Shown: one piece after another, positions 1 through 6,268 of the stretch
Layout of the letters: each line of letters starts with the position of its first letter
Numbering within the stretch: position 1 is the stretch's first letter
From: Burkholderiales bacterium
GTDB taxonomy: Bacteria; Pseudomonadota; Gammaproteobacteria; Burkholderiales; Burkholderiaceae_C
NCBI GenBank assembly: GCA_011391855.1
Contig: JAABPT010000080.1
Span: 1 to 6,618, forward strand
Reading direction: 5' to 3'
DNA length: 6,618 nucleotides
The notes under the pieces: generated by a model
Databases searched by the model: none
The model's input: the letters and a program-made list of their open reading frames with translations, nothing else
Told to the model about the DNA's origin: nothing
Position numbers and translations under genes: made by a program

Positions 1-1
1 C

Positions 2-61
2 GACCACCCGGCACCCTGGGACGAAGTGCAGGCACGGCTCGCCGAGCCCGTCAGGCGCTGA
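2..61 (+). CDS. C-terminal end of an unidentified plus-strand gene (partial)
   Basis: A plus-strand frame is open from the window edge to a TGA at 59-61 and encodes 19 residues ending WDEVQARLAEPVRR. Nearly every codon ends in G or C and the composition looks like a normal soluble protein end. The other two plus frames also stay open through this short stretch, so length alone is weak evidence. If real, the gene converges on phhA and the two coding regions overlap by 11 bp tail to tail, since phhA stops at 51-53. Too little is visible to name a family. Sequence left of the window would settle whether the frame continues. Confidence 0.4.
   Translation, partial: DHPAPWDEVQARLAEPVRR
34..51 (-). 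terminator. Weak stem-loop just past the phhA stop
   Basis: GGCTC (36-40) and GAGCC (44-48) form a five-pair stem with a three-base loop. AC/GT pairs at 34-35 and 50-51 extend it past one bulged base. It lies directly downstream of the phhA stop but has no T-run, and it also lies inside the probable convergent gene. A terminator role is only a guess. Confidence 0.2.
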
Positions 62-947
62 ACTGCCGTTCGCCCGGCAGCACCACGCCGGCCTCGACCT
101 CGCCTTCGCGTGCAATGGTTTCGCGCACGCGGGCGTAGATGGGCGTGAAGTCGGGCGCGGTGGCTTCGAAGAGCTGCCGGAACGAGTCGACGACGAAATA
201 GGTGGACTGGAAGGTGTCGATGCGGTAGCGGCTGCGCATCAGCCGCTGCAGGTCGAAGGCCACGCGTCGCGGCTCGGGGCTGGTGACGCTGTGGCGCAGT
301 TCGCCGGCCGAACTCAGGATGCCGGCGCCGTAGGCGCGCAGGCCCTGCTTTGTGGCGATGAGGCCGAATTCCACCGTGTACCAATACAGCCGCGCCAGCA
401 GTTCGCAGGCGTCCAGGCGGCTGGCCTTCAGGCCGCCGGCGCCGTAGGCCTGCATGTAGTCGGCGAAGGTGGCGTCGAAGAGCAGTGGCACATGGCCGAA
501 GAGGTCGTGGAAGACATCGGGCTCGACGACATAGTCGAATTCCTCTGGCTGGCGGATCCAGTCGGTGACCGGGAACTTGCGCGCTGCCAGCAGCGCGAAG
601 AAGGCTTCCTCGGGAATCAAGCCCGGCACGCAGACGATTTGCCAGCCGGTGGCCTTGAGCAGCCGCTCGGATATGTCGTCGAAGCGCGGGATGCGCCCGG
701 GCGCACCGAGTTGCTGCACGGCAGCGATGAATTCGTCGCAGGCCAGTCCCGGCAGCTGCTGCAGCTGCCGCGCATGCAGGCGCCGGAAGGTGTCGTGGTC
801 GGCCTCGGTGTAGGCGTTCCAGTCCTGGGCGCAGGTGTAGTCGGCTCCGGCACGGGCGTAGTTGCCGCGTGGCGGGCGGTCCCCGGAGCCGTAGGTGACA
901 GGCGCGACACCCTGGTTCACCGCCGAGTGCGCGACCGCGGGATTCAT
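51..947 (-). CDS. phhA: Phenylalanine 4-monooxygenase (phenylalanine hydroxylase)
   Basis: This cytoplasmic enzyme hydroxylates L-phenylalanine to L-tyrosine using O2, tetrahydrobiopterin and non-haem iron, the entry step of phenylalanine breakdown through homogentisate. The 298-residue product is the compact bacterial catalytic-domain form, with no ACT regulatory domain like that of animal enzymes. The 2-His-1-Glu iron ligands are visible: His147 and His152 in VFHDLFGHVP, and Glu193 in YWYTVEFGL. The spacing (5 and 41) matches bacterial phenylalanine hydroxylases. The pterin and substrate region around residues 101-131 (GWQIVCVPGLIP to KFPVTDWIR) is also typical. The start ATG at 945-947 overlaps the hppD stop as ATGA, and GGAG lies eight bases upstream (956-959), inside the end of hppD. 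Translational coupling with hppD is therefore likely. The phhB gene for pterin recycling is not in the window. Confidence 0.96.
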   Translation of the reverse strand: MNPAVAHSAVNQGVAPVTYGSGDRPPRGNYARAGADYTCAQDWNAYTEADHDTFRRLHARQLQQLPGLACDEFIAAVQQLGAPGRIPRFDDISERLLKATGWQIVCVPGLIPEEAFFALLAARKFPVTDWIRQPEEFDYVVEPDVFHDLFGHVPLLFDATFADYMQAYGAGGLKASRLDACELLARLYWYTVEFGLIATKQGLRAYGAGILSSAGELRHSVTSPEPRRVAFDLQRLMRSRYRIDTFQSTYFVVDSFRQLFEATAPDFTPIYARVRETIAREGEVEAGVVLPGERQFSA

Positions 948-2050
948 GATTTTTTCTCCAGCACCCCGCGGCGCATCTGGTCGATTTCGATGCTCTCGAA
1001 CAGCGCCTTGAAATTACCTTCGCCGAAACCCTGGTCGCCTTTGCGCTGGATGAATTCGAAGAAGATCGGTCCGAGCTGGTTCTCGCTGAAGATCTGCAGC
1101 AGCAACTCGCCGGCCTTGCCGTCGATGAGGATCTTGCGCTTGTGCAGCTCGGCCACGTTCTCGCCATGGCCGGGAATGCGCTTGTCGACCAGTTCGTAAT
1201 AGGTGTCGATGGTGTCCAGCAGCTTGATGCCGCTGGCCTGCAGCGCATCCACGGTGGCCGGCAGGTCAGTCGAGCCCAGCGCAATATGCTGGATGCCTTC
1301 GCCGTGGTAATTGTCCAGATACTCCTGGATCTGGCCGGCCTTTTCGTTGCCTTCCTCGTTGATGGGGATGCGGATCTTGCCGCAAGGGCTGGTCATGGCC
1401 TTGCTCTTGACGCCGGTGACCTGGCCCTCGATGTCGAAATAGCGCACCTCGCGGAAATTGAACAGGCGCTCGTAGAACTCGGCCCACTCGCCCATGCGGC
1501 CGCGGTGCACGTTGTGAGTGAGGTGGTCCACATAGGTCAGTCCGTGGCCCGGTGGGTTCAGGCTGGCGCCGGAGTGCCTGGCAAGAGGTTCGAAGTCGAC
1601 GTCGAAGAAGCCGATATTGCCGATCTCGCCTTCCTGGGCGCCGCCCTTGCCGCGCCACTTGTCCACCAGGTAGATCAGGCTGTCGCCGATACCCTTGATG
1701 GCCGGAATGTTCAGCTCGCCCGGGCCGGCCGTGCCCGCGTAGCCCCAGGCGCCGAGCGACAGTGCACGCTCGTAGGCCGCGCGCGCGTCCTGCACGCGAA
1801 AGGCGATGGCGCAGATGCTCGGCCCGTGCAGGCGCGCGAAGCGCTGCGCGAAGGAATCGGGCTCGGCGTTGACGATGAAATTGATGCCGCCCTGGCGGTA
1901 CAGCAGCACGTTCTTGTGGCGGTGACGGGCAATCGCTGTGAAACCCATGCGTTCGAACAGCGCACCCGTGGCGGCCGGGTCCGGCGCGGCATATTCGATG
2001 AACTCGAAGCCGTCGGTGCCCATCGGATTGTCCCAGGGGGTGAATTGCAT
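944..2050 (-). CDS. hppD: 4-hydroxyphenylpyruvate dioxygenase
   Basis: This Fe(II) enzyme converts 4-hydroxyphenylpyruvate and O2 into homogentisate and CO2. The 368-residue product has the two-domain vicinal-oxygen-chelate layout: an N-terminal domain from about residue 12 to 150 and the catalytic domain from about 170 to 345. Probable iron ligands are His176 (in YVDHLTHNV), His255 (in GIQHIAL) and Glu332 (in FFEFIQRKGD). The C-terminal RRGVL is characteristic. I chose the ATG at 2048-2050, giving MQFTPWDNPMGTDG, because GAGG lies seven bases upstream (2058-2061) and the product then begins like known family members. The frame stays open 36 codons further upstream, but that stretch is Arg/Pro/Gln-rich and looks non-coding. 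It is the first gene of an operon with phhA, which it overlaps by four bases, so both steps of phenylalanine/tyrosine breakdown are transcribed together. Confidence 0.96.
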   Translation of the reverse strand: MQFTPWDNPMGTDGFEFIEYAAPDPAATGALFERMGFTAIARHRHKNVLLYRQGGINFIVNAEPDSFAQRFARLHGPSICAIAFRVQDARAAYERALSLGAWGYAGTAGPGELNIPAIKGIGDSLIYLVDKWRGKGGAQEGEIGNIGFFDVDFEPLARHSGASLNPPGHGLTYVDHLTHNVHRGRMGEWAEFYERLFNFREVRYFDIEGQVTGVKSKAMTSPCGKIRIPINEEGNEKAGQIQEYLDNYHGEGIQHIALGSTDLPATVDALQASGIKLLDTIDTYYELVDKRIPGHGENVAELHKRKILIDGKAGELLLQIFSENQLGPIFFEFIQRKGDQGFGEGNFKALFESIEIDQMRRGVLEKKS

Positions 2051-2225
2051 GGCGGCGCCTCGTTGCTGAAACGGAAGGGTGAACTGTAGAACGCGCGGCG
2101 CGCAGGGTGTTTGCAAAGCAAGGCGCCCGGGCGGCGTTTGGAGGTGCTGCTCAAGCAACTGGCCGCGCAGGACTGCCGCACCCGCTTCGGGCCCAGGCAG
2201 CTCCAGTGCACGACGGTGCTGCCGG

Positions 2226-2241
2226 TGTGACGCGGGTCACG
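2226..2241. promoter_or_regulatory. CRP/FNR-type inverted repeat
   Basis: The sequence reads TGTGA, six bases, TCACG. This matches the CRP half-site pattern TGTGA-N6-TCACA at nine of ten positions. It lies in the divergent intergenic region, 46 bases before the yqaA start and about 175 bases before the hppD start. The motif is seen directly. Binding by a CRP/FNR-family regulator, and which gene it would control, are inferred. Its distance fits yqaA better than hppD. Confidence 0.4.
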
Positions 2242-2264
2242 GCCCCGCCCGCCGTGGGGGCAGG

Positions 2265-2274
2265 GGTCGCGACC
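2265..2274. promoter_or_regulatory. 10-bp perfect palindrome before yqaA
   Basis: GGTCGCGACC is self-complementary over ten bases and ends 13 bases before the yqaA start codon. It occupies the place where a ribosome binding site or early transcript would be. It could be a small operator, or chance in GC-rich DNA. Confidence 0.22.
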
Positions 2275-2287
2275 ACAATGCCGGCCC

Positions 2288-2776
2288 ATGTTGGAGTGGA
2301 TCAACGAGCTTTCGGCGTGGCTGCAGTCCTGGCTGAGCACGGGCGCCGGCCTGTGGGGCCTGTTCGCATCGGCCTTCGCCTCGGCCACGCTGCTGCCCGG
2401 TTCCAGCGAGGTGGTGATGACGGCGCTGGTCACCGCCTACCCGGCGGTGGCCTGGCAGGCCTTCTGGGTGGCGCTGGCGGGCAATGTGCTGGGCTGCCTG
2501 CTCACCTTCGGCATGGGACATGCCAGCCGCCAGGGTTACGAACGCTTCCAACGCCTGCAGCACGACGTGCAGAACCGCCATGTGCAGCGCCTGCGGCGCT
2601 TCGGCCCGCCGGCGCTGCTGCTGTCCTTCCTGCCGCTGGTGGGCGACGCGCTGGTGCTGGCTGCCGGCTGGCTGAAGTTGCCGTTCTGGCAGAGCATGGC
2701 TTGGGTAGCGGCCGGCAAGGCGGTGCGCTACCTATTGCTGCTGGCGGGCCTGCTGGGCGTGCTGTCACTGGCCTGA
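2288..2776 (+). CDS. yqaA: YqaA-type membrane protein of the DedA/SNARE-associated (VTT) superfamily
   Basis: This is an inner-membrane protein of 162 residues, a usual size for YqaA proteins. Hydrophobic segments lie at about residues 20-50, 55-78, 107-127 and 135-162. The family signature SATLLPGSSEVV sits at 32-43, in the position of the re-entrant loop of DedA proteins. The second half contains SFLPLVGDALVLAAGWLK (113-130). DedA relatives are linked to membrane lipid and proton-gradient homeostasis. The exact role of YqaA is not known to me, so the symbol marks family, not function. No good Shine-Dalgarno sequence precedes the ATG: the ten bases before it read CAATGCCGGC with CC following. 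The next ATG in frame is too far inside the conserved part, so a weakly initiated or leaderless start is possible. The gene is divergent from hppD and convergent with mscS. Confidence 0.87.
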   Translation: MLEWINELSAWLQSWLSTGAGLWGLFASAFASATLLPGSSEVVMTALVTAYPAVAWQAFWVALAGNVLGCLLTFGMGHASRQGYERFQRLQHDVQNRHVQRLRRFGPPALLLSFLPLVGDALVLAAGWLKLPFWQSMAWVAAGKAVRYLLLLAGLLGVLSLA

Positions 2777-2789
2777 ACACCCGCTCCAA

Positions 2790-2821
2790 CCAGCGCACGC
2801 TGCGCGCGCCGGCCGTGCTGG
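2790..2821. terminator. Possible bidirectional stem-loop between yqaA and mscS
   Basis: CCAGCGCACG (2790-2799) can pair with CGTGCTGG (2814-2821) if two bases bulge out. It fills most of the 46-bp gap between the two convergent genes, where a shared terminator would be expected. There is no T-run on either strand, so the case rests on position and a bulged stem. Confidence 0.25.
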
Positions 2822-2822
2822 C

Positions 2823-3644
2823 TCAGACGGCCATCGTCTTGATGAGTTGAGAAGGCGTCGGCGCCGGCCAGCCGGCTTCCTTGCACACGCGCACGATGGC
2901 TTCGTTGGTGTCGAAATAGACCTGCCAGTAGTGGTCGGTGTGGCAGTACGGGCGCACGGCGATCACGGTGCCGACGAGGTTGATGTCGAGCAGGTTGACC
3001 TCGGGCGCCGGGTCGGTGGCCACGTTCGGAATCTTGGCCACGGCGGCCTTGAAGCGCGCAATGGCGTCCAGCGCGTCCACGCTGCCGGCCAGTTGCGCCG
3101 TGCGTTCGACGCGCCGCACCGGGCGGGCCGAGAAATTCTGGATCGTGTCGCCGAAGATCTTGCTGTTGCCCACCAGCGTGAACACGTTGTCGGGCGTGAT
3201 GAGGGTGGTGGCGAACAGGCCCAGTTCGTGCACCGTGCCGACCAGGCCGCCGACCTGCACGAAGTCGCCCACCTTGATGGGCCGCAGCACGAGCATGAAG
3301 GCGCCGGCCGCGAAATTGCCGAGCATGCCGCTCCAGGCCACGCCGATGGCCACGCCGGCGCCGGCCAGCATGGCCGCGATCGACGTCGTTTGGATGCCGA
3401 AGTAGCCCAGGATGCCCAGCACCAGCGCGATATTCAGCGCCACGGAAATGATCGAGCCGAGGTATTTGGTCAGCGTCGGGTCGATGGCGTTGCGGTTCAT
3501 CGCCGCACTCATGACCGCGATGACGCGGCCGATCAGCCAGCGGCCGACGATCCAGAAGGCGATGGCGGCCAGCACCTTGATCGCCAGGTCGGCAACGGTG
3601 GTGGTGAAGAAGGTTTGTATCGATTCCATGTCCATGGCTGGCAT
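2823..3644 (-). CDS. Small-conductance mechanosensitive channel, MscS family
   Basis: This inner-membrane channel would open under membrane tension and release solutes during hypo-osmotic shock. The 273-residue product has the minimal MscS layout: helices at about 15-47 and 62-83, the glycine/alanine-rich pore helix TM3 at 86-120, then the cytoplasmic beta and alpha/beta domains. The TM3 motif GVAIGVAWSGMLGNFAAG (97-114) and the following RPIKVGDFVQVGGLVGTV (121-138) align well with E. coli MscS, as does NFSARPVRRVE (170-180). At the positions of the E. coli constriction leucines (Leu105, Leu109) this protein appears to have Val98 and Val102. The C-terminus ends shortly after PTPSQL, without the charged tail of E. 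coli MscS. The start is uncertain: ATGs at residues 1, 4 and 6 are all possible and none has a clear ribosome binding site. I report the longest. The gene has its own 167-bp upstream region. Confidence 0.92.
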   Translation of the reverse strand: MPAMDMESIQTFFTTTVADLAIKVLAAIAFWIVGRWLIGRVIAVMSAAMNRNAIDPTLTKYLGSIISVALNIALVLGILGYFGIQTTSIAAMLAGAGVAIGVAWSGMLGNFAAGAFMLVLRPIKVGDFVQVGGLVGTVHELGLFATTLITPDNVFTLVGNSKIFGDTIQNFSARPVRRVERTAQLAGSVDALDAIARFKAAVAKIPNVATDPAPEVNLLDINLVGTVIAVRPYCHTDHYWQVYFDTNEAIVRVCKEAGWPAPTPSQLIKTMAV

Positions 3645-3784
3645 CCGATTGGGTGTTGGGGGGCGCTGACGTCGCGGCGCGCGAAAGCATAGGGCATTTC
3701 GGCACCAGCCTGCCCCCTAAGTTGTTCGTCTGGGCGTGCGGGCAGCCGCGCCAGGGCGCGACAACCGAGTTGCATTTCCAGCGC

Positions 3785-3810
3785 CGCCACAGCCGCCGGG
3801 CGGCGTGGCG
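3785..3810 (-). terminator. Stem-loop directly after the HDOD gene
   Basis: CGCCAC-A-GCCGC, loop CGG, then GCGGC-GTGGCG form an 11-pair stem with a single bulged A (3791) and a three-base loop. It begins one base past the stop codon of the HDOD gene, and mscS starts further along on the same strand. That position suits a transcription terminator or 3' protective hairpin. No T-tract follows, so intrinsic termination is not certain. Confidence 0.42.
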
Positions 3811-3811
3811 T

Positions 3812-4657
3812 TCAGTCGGCGTCGATCTCGCGCAGCAGCCGCAGCGTCGGCTCGGGGCCGAGCTGCAGCAGGTGGCCGATCTCTTCCACGTCGTCGGGCA
3901 GTGCCGGGTTGTCCCAGCCCTGGGCGCTGTGGCGCGCGACCCGGATCGCCAGCCGAACGTTGCGCACCTGCGGCGTCACCGTGCGCGCATGATCGTCGGT
4001 GATGTGCACCAGCGTGGCCGGCAAGCGCCAGGCCGACATCAGTGCGTGCTGCAGTTCCGCCAGTTCCACGTGCAGGATCTCGCGCTGCAGTGCGGCCGAA
4101 CGCAGGCCCGGGTCGGCCTGCTGGCGGCGCGCGATCTCCAGCGCCAGCGCCGGCGCGCGCAGCCACAGCAGCAGCTCGGCAAAGTCGCGCAGCAGCGCGG
4201 CCTCGTGGATCACCGGGGCGTCGTGGTCCATGCGGTGCACCGCAAAGCCGATGGCGAAGCGCGCCGCCCGGTGCGAGCGGTGCAGCACCGCGCGAAAGCC
4301 GGCCAATGCCTCCGGCAGGTCGGCCAGGACATCCTCGGCCGCCGTCTGCGGCCCGAAGACGCGAAAGAAGGGTGGAATGCCCAGCATCACCAGCGCCTCG
4401 GTCACGGTTTCGGTGTCGCTGCCGTCGCGGCCGCGCCGCAAGCGCGCCAGATGGGCCAGCAGCTTCAGCGTCATCAGCGGGTCGTTGGCGATGGCCTCGG
4501 CGAGCAGGTGCGCGTCCACCGCGTCTTCCACTGGGCGCAACTCCTCCAGCGCTAGCGCCGTGCTGGCCAGCACCGGCAGCGCGGCGGGGTCGAACAGCGA
4601 CACCCAGCCCTCCAGGCTGTGCGGGGCGCGCGTGATGAAGTCGTGGGGGGCTGGCAT
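3812..4657 (-). CDS. HDOD domain-containing protein
   Basis: The 281-residue protein is recognised as HDOD by its helical pattern. NDPLMTLKLLAHL (58-70) resembles the usual segment in which a D-P step precedes the helix carrying R-x-L. TVTEALVMLGIPP (84-96) matches the 'I-x-x-A-L-x-x-L-G' element. FRAVLHRSHRAARFAIGFA (121-139) and EAALLRDFAELLLWL (152-166) follow, then HVELAELQHALMSAWRLP (196-213), which matches the usual 'H-x-E-x-G-A-x-L-x-x-x-W-x-L-P'. At the place of the HD-hydrolase H-D pair it has Arg157-Asp158, so phosphodiesterase activity is unlikely, as is normal for HDOD. Such proteins are usually signalling adaptors. I see no EAL, GGDEF or receiver domain. The start ATG at 4655-4657 has no clear Shine-Dalgarno site. 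The gene follows the DUF2855 gene after 56 bp, so co-transcription is likely. The frame stays open far upstream, but that part overlaps the DUF2855 gene and looks non-coding. Confidence 0.83.
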   Translation of the reverse strand: MPAPHDFITRAPHSLEGWVSLFDPAALPVLASTALALEELRPVEDAVDAHLLAEAIANDPLMTLKLLAHLARLRRGRDGSDTETVTEALVMLGIPPFFRVFGPQTAAEDVLADLPEALAGFRAVLHRSHRAARFAIGFAVHRMDHDAPVIHEAALLRDFAELLLWLRAPALALEIARRQQADPGLRSAALQREILHVELAELQHALMSAWRLPATLVHITDDHARTVTPQVRNVRLAIRVARHSAQGWDNPALPDDVEEIGHLLQLGPEPTLRLLREIDAD

Positions 4658-4713
4658 GCTTGGACTGGAGGACCCGTCTCGTCCAGGGGTATCGGCCACG
4701 CGGGCCCCGAGCT

Positions 4714-5886
4714 TTAAGCCTGCAGCGTGAGCATCAAGCCGGTACGCGGGTCGGCACGGCCCTCCAGCAGCGACGCGTAGGCCGCTTCCAGGGCTGGCGC
4801 GCCGCGCTCGGCGACGATGTGCAGCCAGGGGTCTTGGGCGCGGCCGACGCGGTCCAGGAACGCCGTCCAGGTCGCGCCCAGGCGCTGCTGCAGGGCGTCG
4901 CGGCCCCAGCCCTCGGGCGGCGGCGCGCTGCGTTTCTTGATCTGCGCCGGCGCGAAGAAGAGCACCGGTCGGGGTCCGGGCAGGCCGGCGCCCGAGCCGA
5001 GTTCGGCCCAGTGCGTGCCGCCGATCGAACTGCTGTAGACCAGCCCGGCGCCGAAATGTTCGTGCACGGCGCGGCGCAGCGCGGCGTTGCCGGCGAAGTC
5101 GATGTAGACCGTGGGCCACTGGGGGTCCAGCGCCGTCACCTCGCCGTAGGTCCGTATGCTGTCGTAGACGCCGAGCGAGCGCGTGAAGTCCAGGTTGCCG
5201 GCCGAGGTGAGGCCGACGACTGTCGGGGCTCCGGCCGTGCCGCGGCGCTGCGCCAGGCAGAAGGCGGTGCCGTAAGCGGTCTTGCTGGAGGCGCTGGACA
5301 GCAGCAACTGCCGCGCGCCGAAAAAGCCGCTGTCGGCCAGGAAGTCGTCGATCAGGAAGGAGGTGGTGAACAGCGGCTTGAGCACGGCCTGCAGGCCTTC
5401 GGTGTCGGCCCGCCAGGCGGGGTCGGCGTCGCACCAGGCGTACTGGTTGTAGACGGCGGCGAGTTCCTGCCGGTGCGTGGCGGCATCGACGAAGCCCGTG
5501 GCGCCCACCCGCGCGGGTTGCATCACCAGGTGCGTGCCCGCCGGGAAGTAGCCCCAGACGCGTCGCCCGACGGCCACGCCTTCGGCCTGCGACTCGGCCA
5601 CCACCGCAAAGCCCCACACCGGCAGGCAGCCCCAGGCGGCATCGGGTGCCGGGAAGAACTGCCAGTACTTCATGGCCTCGCCGAAGGCGGCGTAGGTGAT
5701 GTTGTTGGAAGTGAGCGAGAAATGTTCGATCGACAAACGCACCTGGCCCGGCTGCAAGGGTCGCAGCGCGGGGCTGTCGGGGTCGGGTGCGATGCGCGTG
5801 CGACGCAGGTCGGAGCGGGCGATGAGCAGGCGTTGTCCGGCTTCCAGGGTCATGGCAGCGTCCGGCGGTGGCGGGGTCGCGAGCAT
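4714..5886 (-). CDS. DUF2855 family protein, distantly like medium-chain reductases
   Basis: This is a predicted cytoplasmic protein of 390 residues with no signal peptide. I recognise it as DUF2855 from segments such as NITYAAFGEAMKYWQFFPA (62-80), LPVWGFAVV (88-96), VWGYFPAGTHLVM (110-122), LKPLFTTSFLIDDFL (169-183) and FFGARQLLLSSASSKTAYG (188-206). The order of an N-terminal GroES-like part, then a Rossmann-like part, resembles zinc-free quinone oxidoreductases. However, the expected glycine-rich nucleotide motif near 196-206 is replaced by a serine-rich SSASSKTA. The biochemical role is unknown; an oxidoreductase acting on an acyl or enoyl substrate is a guess. Two starts are possible: the ATG at 5884-5886, which adds a Pro-rich MLATPPPPDAA, or Met12 at 5851-5853, which looks more like the conserved beginning. 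Neither has a strong ribosome binding site. The HDOD gene follows after 56 bp. Confidence 0.83.
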   Translation of the reverse strand: MLATPPPPDAAMTLEAGQRLLIARSDLRRTRIAPDPDSPALRPLQPGQVRLSIEHFSLTSNNITYAAFGEAMKYWQFFPAPDAAWGCLPVWGFAVVAESQAEGVAVGRRVWGYFPAGTHLVMQPARVGATGFVDAATHRQELAAVYNQYAWCDADPAWRADTEGLQAVLKPLFTTSFLIDDFLADSGFFGARQLLLSSASSKTAYGTAFCLAQRRGTAGAPTVVGLTSAGNLDFTRSLGVYDSIRTYGEVTALDPQWPTVYIDFAGNAALRRAVHEHFGAGLVYSSSIGGTHWAELGSGAGLPGPRPVLFFAPAQIKKRSAPPPEGWGRDALQQRLGATWTAFLDRVGRAQDPWLHIVAERGAPALEAAYASLLEGRADPRTGLMLTLQA

Positions 5887-5914
5887 GCGCGAAGGTGGCC
5901 GCCGAGGCTGTCAC

Positions 5915-5940
5915 GCCCGCGACGCACGCGCGTCGCGGGC
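5915..5940. terminator. Perfect 11-bp stem-loop between the 81-codon ORF and the DUF2855 gene
   Basis: GCCCGCGACGC (5915-5925) and GCGTCGCGGGC (5930-5940) are exact reverse complements around a four-base loop. On the minus strand it begins 25 bases after the stop of the 81-codon ORF and ends 28 bases before the longer DUF2855 start. It could terminate transcription of the small genes, reduce readthrough into the DUF2855 gene, or be a protein-binding site. There is no T-tract on either side, so a Rho-independent terminator is only one reading. The inverted repeat itself is certain. Confidence 0.5.
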
Positions 5941-5965
5941 AATCGGCTCCAGCGGCCGGCCCGCT

Positions 5966-6211
5966 TCACAGCCGGTTCACGCCGGCGACCTGGCCGACCA
6001 GTCGGCCGTCGACATACAGCGCACCTTCCGGTGCGCCGGCTTCGGCATAGAACTCGAGCACCGGCTCGGGCCGTGCTCGCGCCTCCACATGGGCCAGGCG
6101 CAGCGCCAGGCGGTCCAGGGCGCGGCTGCCGGCACACAGCGCCGCAGCCACGAGGTGGCGCGCCCGGCGGTCCGCGGGCAGGGCATCGACATAGGGAAGA
6201 TCTCGCAACAT
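5966..6211 (-). CDS. Hypothetical 81-residue protein
   Basis: I do not recognise a family. The protein begins MLRDLPYVDALPADRRARHL. An alanine/leucine/arginine-rich region at about residues 16-45 is probably helical, followed by a more beta-like end with VLEFYAEAG (51-59) and ALYVDGRLVGQVAGVNRL (64-81). There is no signal peptide, membrane segment or cysteine pair. Support for coding is a good Shine-Dalgarno site, GGAG eight bases before the ATG (6220-6223), a natural mix of residues compared with the Arg/Pro-rich alternative frames here, and high GC at third positions. It lies 57 bp after the 52-codon ORF on the same strand, so the two may be co-transcribed. A strong stem-loop (5915-5940) separates it from the DUF2855 gene. 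Confidence 0.62.
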   Translation of the reverse strand: MLRDLPYVDALPADRRARHLVAAALCAGSRALDRLALRLAHVEARARPEPVLEFYAEAGAPEGALYVDGRLVGQVAGVNRL

Positions 6212-6268
6212 GATGGTCTCTCCAGTGGGTGCCCTGGCCGCTTTCGTGGTGGGTTCCCGGGTTTCGAT

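Noticed and set aside
291..2089. Long plus-strand open frames (about 300 codons each) opposite phhA and hppD
   Set aside because: They lie antisense to two well-recognised enzymes and show no family motifs, which is expected where GC is high and stops are rare.
2110..2121. TTTGCAAA palindrome and TTGC/GCAA repeat in the hppD upstream region
   Set aside because: It is short and matches neither the TyrR/PhhR box (TGTAAA-N6-TTTACA) nor a convincing promoter; left as chance.
2051..2158. N-terminal extension of HppD by 36 residues
   Set aside because: It does not resemble family members, and the ATG at 2050 has a GAGG site at the right distance.
3686..3691. A possible -10 box (TATGCT on the minus strand) 42 bases before mscS
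   Set aside because: No acceptable -35 hexamer lies 16-18 bases upstream, so it is not reported as a promoter.
2728..3705. Open frames of 280-325 codons overlapping mscS on both strands
   Set aside because: The MscS frame has clear family motifs. The others are rich in His, Arg, Gly and Ala with no recognisable domain.
3812..5914. A 700-codon open frame that would fuse the HDOD protein to a long N-terminal extension
   Set aside because: Upstream of codon MPAPHDF the translation is Arg/Pro/Ala-rich and lies over the DUF2855 gene in another frame of the same strand. It is a high-GC shadow, not a fusion.
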